Source of the DNA: Loktanella sp. 3ANDIMAR09
GTDB lineage: Bacteria; Pseudomonadota; Alphaproteobacteria; Rhodobacterales; Rhodobacteraceae
Assembly: GCF_001420005.1 (NCBI RefSeq)
Contig: NZ_LJAK01000008.1
Span: 62,001 to 126,000 of the forward strand
Length of the DNA: 64,000 bases
Direction: 5' to 3'
The translations under genes and the position numbers were made by a program. Numbering within the stretch: position 1 is the stretch's first letter; each line of letters opens with the position of its first letter. Below are positions 63,046 to 64,000 of this stretch, piece after piece. The notes under the pieces were generated by a model. The model saw nothing but the letters and a program-made list of their open reading frames with translations, was not told where the DNA came from and searched no databases.

Positions 63046-63816
63046 ATGTACCAGATCGATGTGCAATCAGACGGAACCTATGCGGTGTTCCAGATGCAGC
63101 CCGTTCGCATCGCACAATTTCAAAGTGCAGACGATGCGACAGCATTTGTGGCGCTCAAGGCGGGGCAAACGCCTGCGCCCACTGCGCAAAAGACCGTCCA
63201 GCCTGCCAGAGCGAAGCCTGAAACGGCTCCGATCGTTTCTGATGTGCCCGCGGTCAAGAAAGCACAGCCCGAACGGAGGTTGCGGCTCGAAGACATCGTA
63301 CCGGCAGAGCAGCAGCAGCCGACCCCGCAGCGTGATACACCGGGAGAGCTTCCGTCTGTTAAATCGTTTACCGCCGCACAGCGCGATACGTTCCTGATAC
63401 GCAGAATTGCAGGTGAGGCCCCCAGCGATATCGCCGAGAGCATGGGGTTCAGCCGACGCGGTGTCGCGGGTTTCCTGAGCGGGGCAGAGGTCAAAGCGCG
63501 CCGTTTCGAACTCGAGGCGCTGGACTTGCCTGCGCGCGCACGCCTCCTGGGCGACATTGCGCCAGCTGTTGCCTCACAATCAGCCGAACCGAGCACTGCG
63601 CTGGTTCCTGCGTCAAAACCCGATGTGCTGCCGATCCAGGCGGCGCTGCGCGAGATGCGCGACAGAGAGCTACCTGCTGATGTGCTTGGCCGCGGGCCCG
63701 TGCGCATGGGCATACCACCATCGCAGGCGGAACCGGCCGTTTGCACGGATTGCGGAAAAAACTTCATGAATGCATCGACGGATTTTGATCCCAAATGCGT
63801 TCGGTGCCGGGACTGA
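63046..63816 (+). CDS. Prophage protein with helix-turn-helix-like region and zinc ribbon
   Basis: This 256-residue protein has three parts. A small beta N-terminus (YQIDVQSDGTYAVFQMQPV) leads into a Pro/Ala/Lys-rich linker (residues 40-110), then a helix-turn-helix-like stretch (RRIAGEAPSDIAESMGFSRR near 125-145). At the end is a zinc-ribbon pair (CTDCGKNF ... KCVRCRD). An AAGGAG site precedes ATG 63046. The zinc ribbon resembles DksA/TraR-like tails but lacks the rest of that fold. Function is unknown; transcription control is a reasonable guess. Confidence 0.78.
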   Translation: MYQIDVQSDGTYAVFQMQPVRIAQFQSADDATAFVALKAGQTPAPTAQKTVQPARAKPETAPIVSDVPAVKKAQPERRLRLEDIVPAEQQQPTPQRDTPGELPSVKSFTAAQRDTFLIRRIAGEAPSDIAESMGFSRRGVAGFLSGAEVKARRFELEALDLPARARLLGDIAPAVASQSAEPSTALVPASKPDVLPIQAALREMRDRELPADVLGRGPVRMGIPPSQAEPAVCTDCGKNFMNASTDFDPKCVRCRD

Positions 63817-63820
63817 GCGC

Positions 63821-64000
63821 ATGGCACGGAACCCCCTTCAAGCCCAAATTCACATCGGACGTCAGCAATTGGCGATGGACGATGACGACTACCGCGATCT
63901 GCTGGAGCGCGTCACCGGTCAGCGCAGCTCGGCCCGTTTGAATGACGATCAGCGTCGGGCGGTTATCAATGAGCTCAAGCGCCTGGGCTTTGCCGCGCGC
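63821..64000 (+). CDS. gemA: GemA/gp16-family protein (partial)
   Basis: The first 60 residues (MARNPLQAQIHIGRQQLAMD ... DYRDLLERVTGQRSS ... LNELKRLGF-like end) match the Mu gp16/GemA family (DUF1018), which in Mu alters host gene expression and DNA topology. The gene runs past the right edge. In Mu, gemA closes the early region just before the middle regulator Mor, so mor and the late genes should lie just outside. Confidence 0.85.
   Translation, partial: MARNPLQAQIHIGRQQLAMDDDDYRDLLERVTGQRSSARLNDDQRRAVINELKRLGFAAR

Larger units (their letters stand above)
53794..64000 (+). mobile_element. Mu-like transposable prophage, left end and early region (incomplete)
   Basis: Repressor (leftward), Ner, MuA-type transposase, MuB-type ATPase, DUF3164, HU and GemA occur in the order expected of Mu-like phages. 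They are preceded by TGAGACA repeats at the likely left end. The right side continues beyond the window, so mor, lysis, head and tail genes are not seen. The left terminus is placed at about 53794 (TGTTGTCTC) because Mu-type ends begin with TG and the repeats start there; 53797 is an alternative. If 53794 is right, the 5-bp target duplication would be GTATT at 53789-53793. No frameshift or stop was seen in the early genes, so this portion looks intact. Confidence 0.9.

Overview
The window is high-GC, densely packed chromosomal DNA from an alphaproteobacterium, most likely a marine Rhodobacteraceae (Roseobacter-group) species. This rests on gene content and order: PhaA-PhaB, ETF-ubiquinone oxidoreductase, a long-chain polyprenyl diphosphate synthase, accD-folC, a DctP-type TRAP binding protein, and many ATGA or TGATG stop/start overlaps. 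No rRNA, tRNA or CRISPR array was seen.

Host part, 1-53767. 1-5500 holds a small Cys-rich protein (partial), a Na+/Ca2+ antiporter, a pteridine-reductase-like SDR, uvrC, pgsA and moaD-moaE. An AT-rich island with a perfect DnaA box lies before uvrC. 5483-10222 holds tag, a degenerate EAL protein, the phaA and phaB transcription units (each ending in a clear hairpin), a DMT exporter and a DUF465 peptide. 10342-16666 is mostly minus strand: methyltransferase/DUF2007, a TPR protein with ispE, and ETF-QO; a polyprenyl synthase runs on plus. 16855-25274 is a plus-strand series (greA, AEC carrier, fghA, YaiI, HAD, ornithine-cyclodeaminase family, alpha/beta hydrolase, zapE), interrupted by a minus-strand membrane diguanylate cyclase. 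25395-29142 is minus: accD, folC, a secreted protein and a CPBP protease. 29246-36657 is plus: ilvD, a lipoprotein, two uncharacterised proteins, a 2,4-dienoyl-CoA reductase, an SGNH lipoprotein and a LysR regulator. 36658-39567 is a four-gene minus operon. 39603-43450 holds sfsA, map, an MFS exporter and an orphan TRAP binding protein. 43499-53180 is mainly minus: HAD/rsmD/ferredoxin reductase, the five-gene run ridA-GDPD-GNAT-phhB-mscS, and a type I secretion ABC/adaptor pair with no visible substrate.

Phage part, about 53794 to the right edge. This is the left end and early region of a Mu-like transposable prophage, cut by the window in gemA. It starts with a cluster of TGAGACA repeats (candidate transposase end-binding sites). 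Next come a leftward S24-type repressor, an operator region with inverted repeats, and a rightward Ner protein. Six small unassigned genes separate Ner from the MuA-type DDE transposase and MuB-type ATPase. Beyond these lie DNA-binding proteins, DUF3164, an HD phosphohydrolase, a phage HU, a zinc-ribbon protein and GemA. Almost every junction from 54845 to 62679 is an overlap or a gap of a few bases, consistent with one early operon; late genes and the right end are outside the window.

The best leads are the six-gene cassette between ner and A, the end-repeat array together with the phage's own HU, the phage HD enzyme, the AT-rich DnaA-box island, and the degenerate EAL protein.
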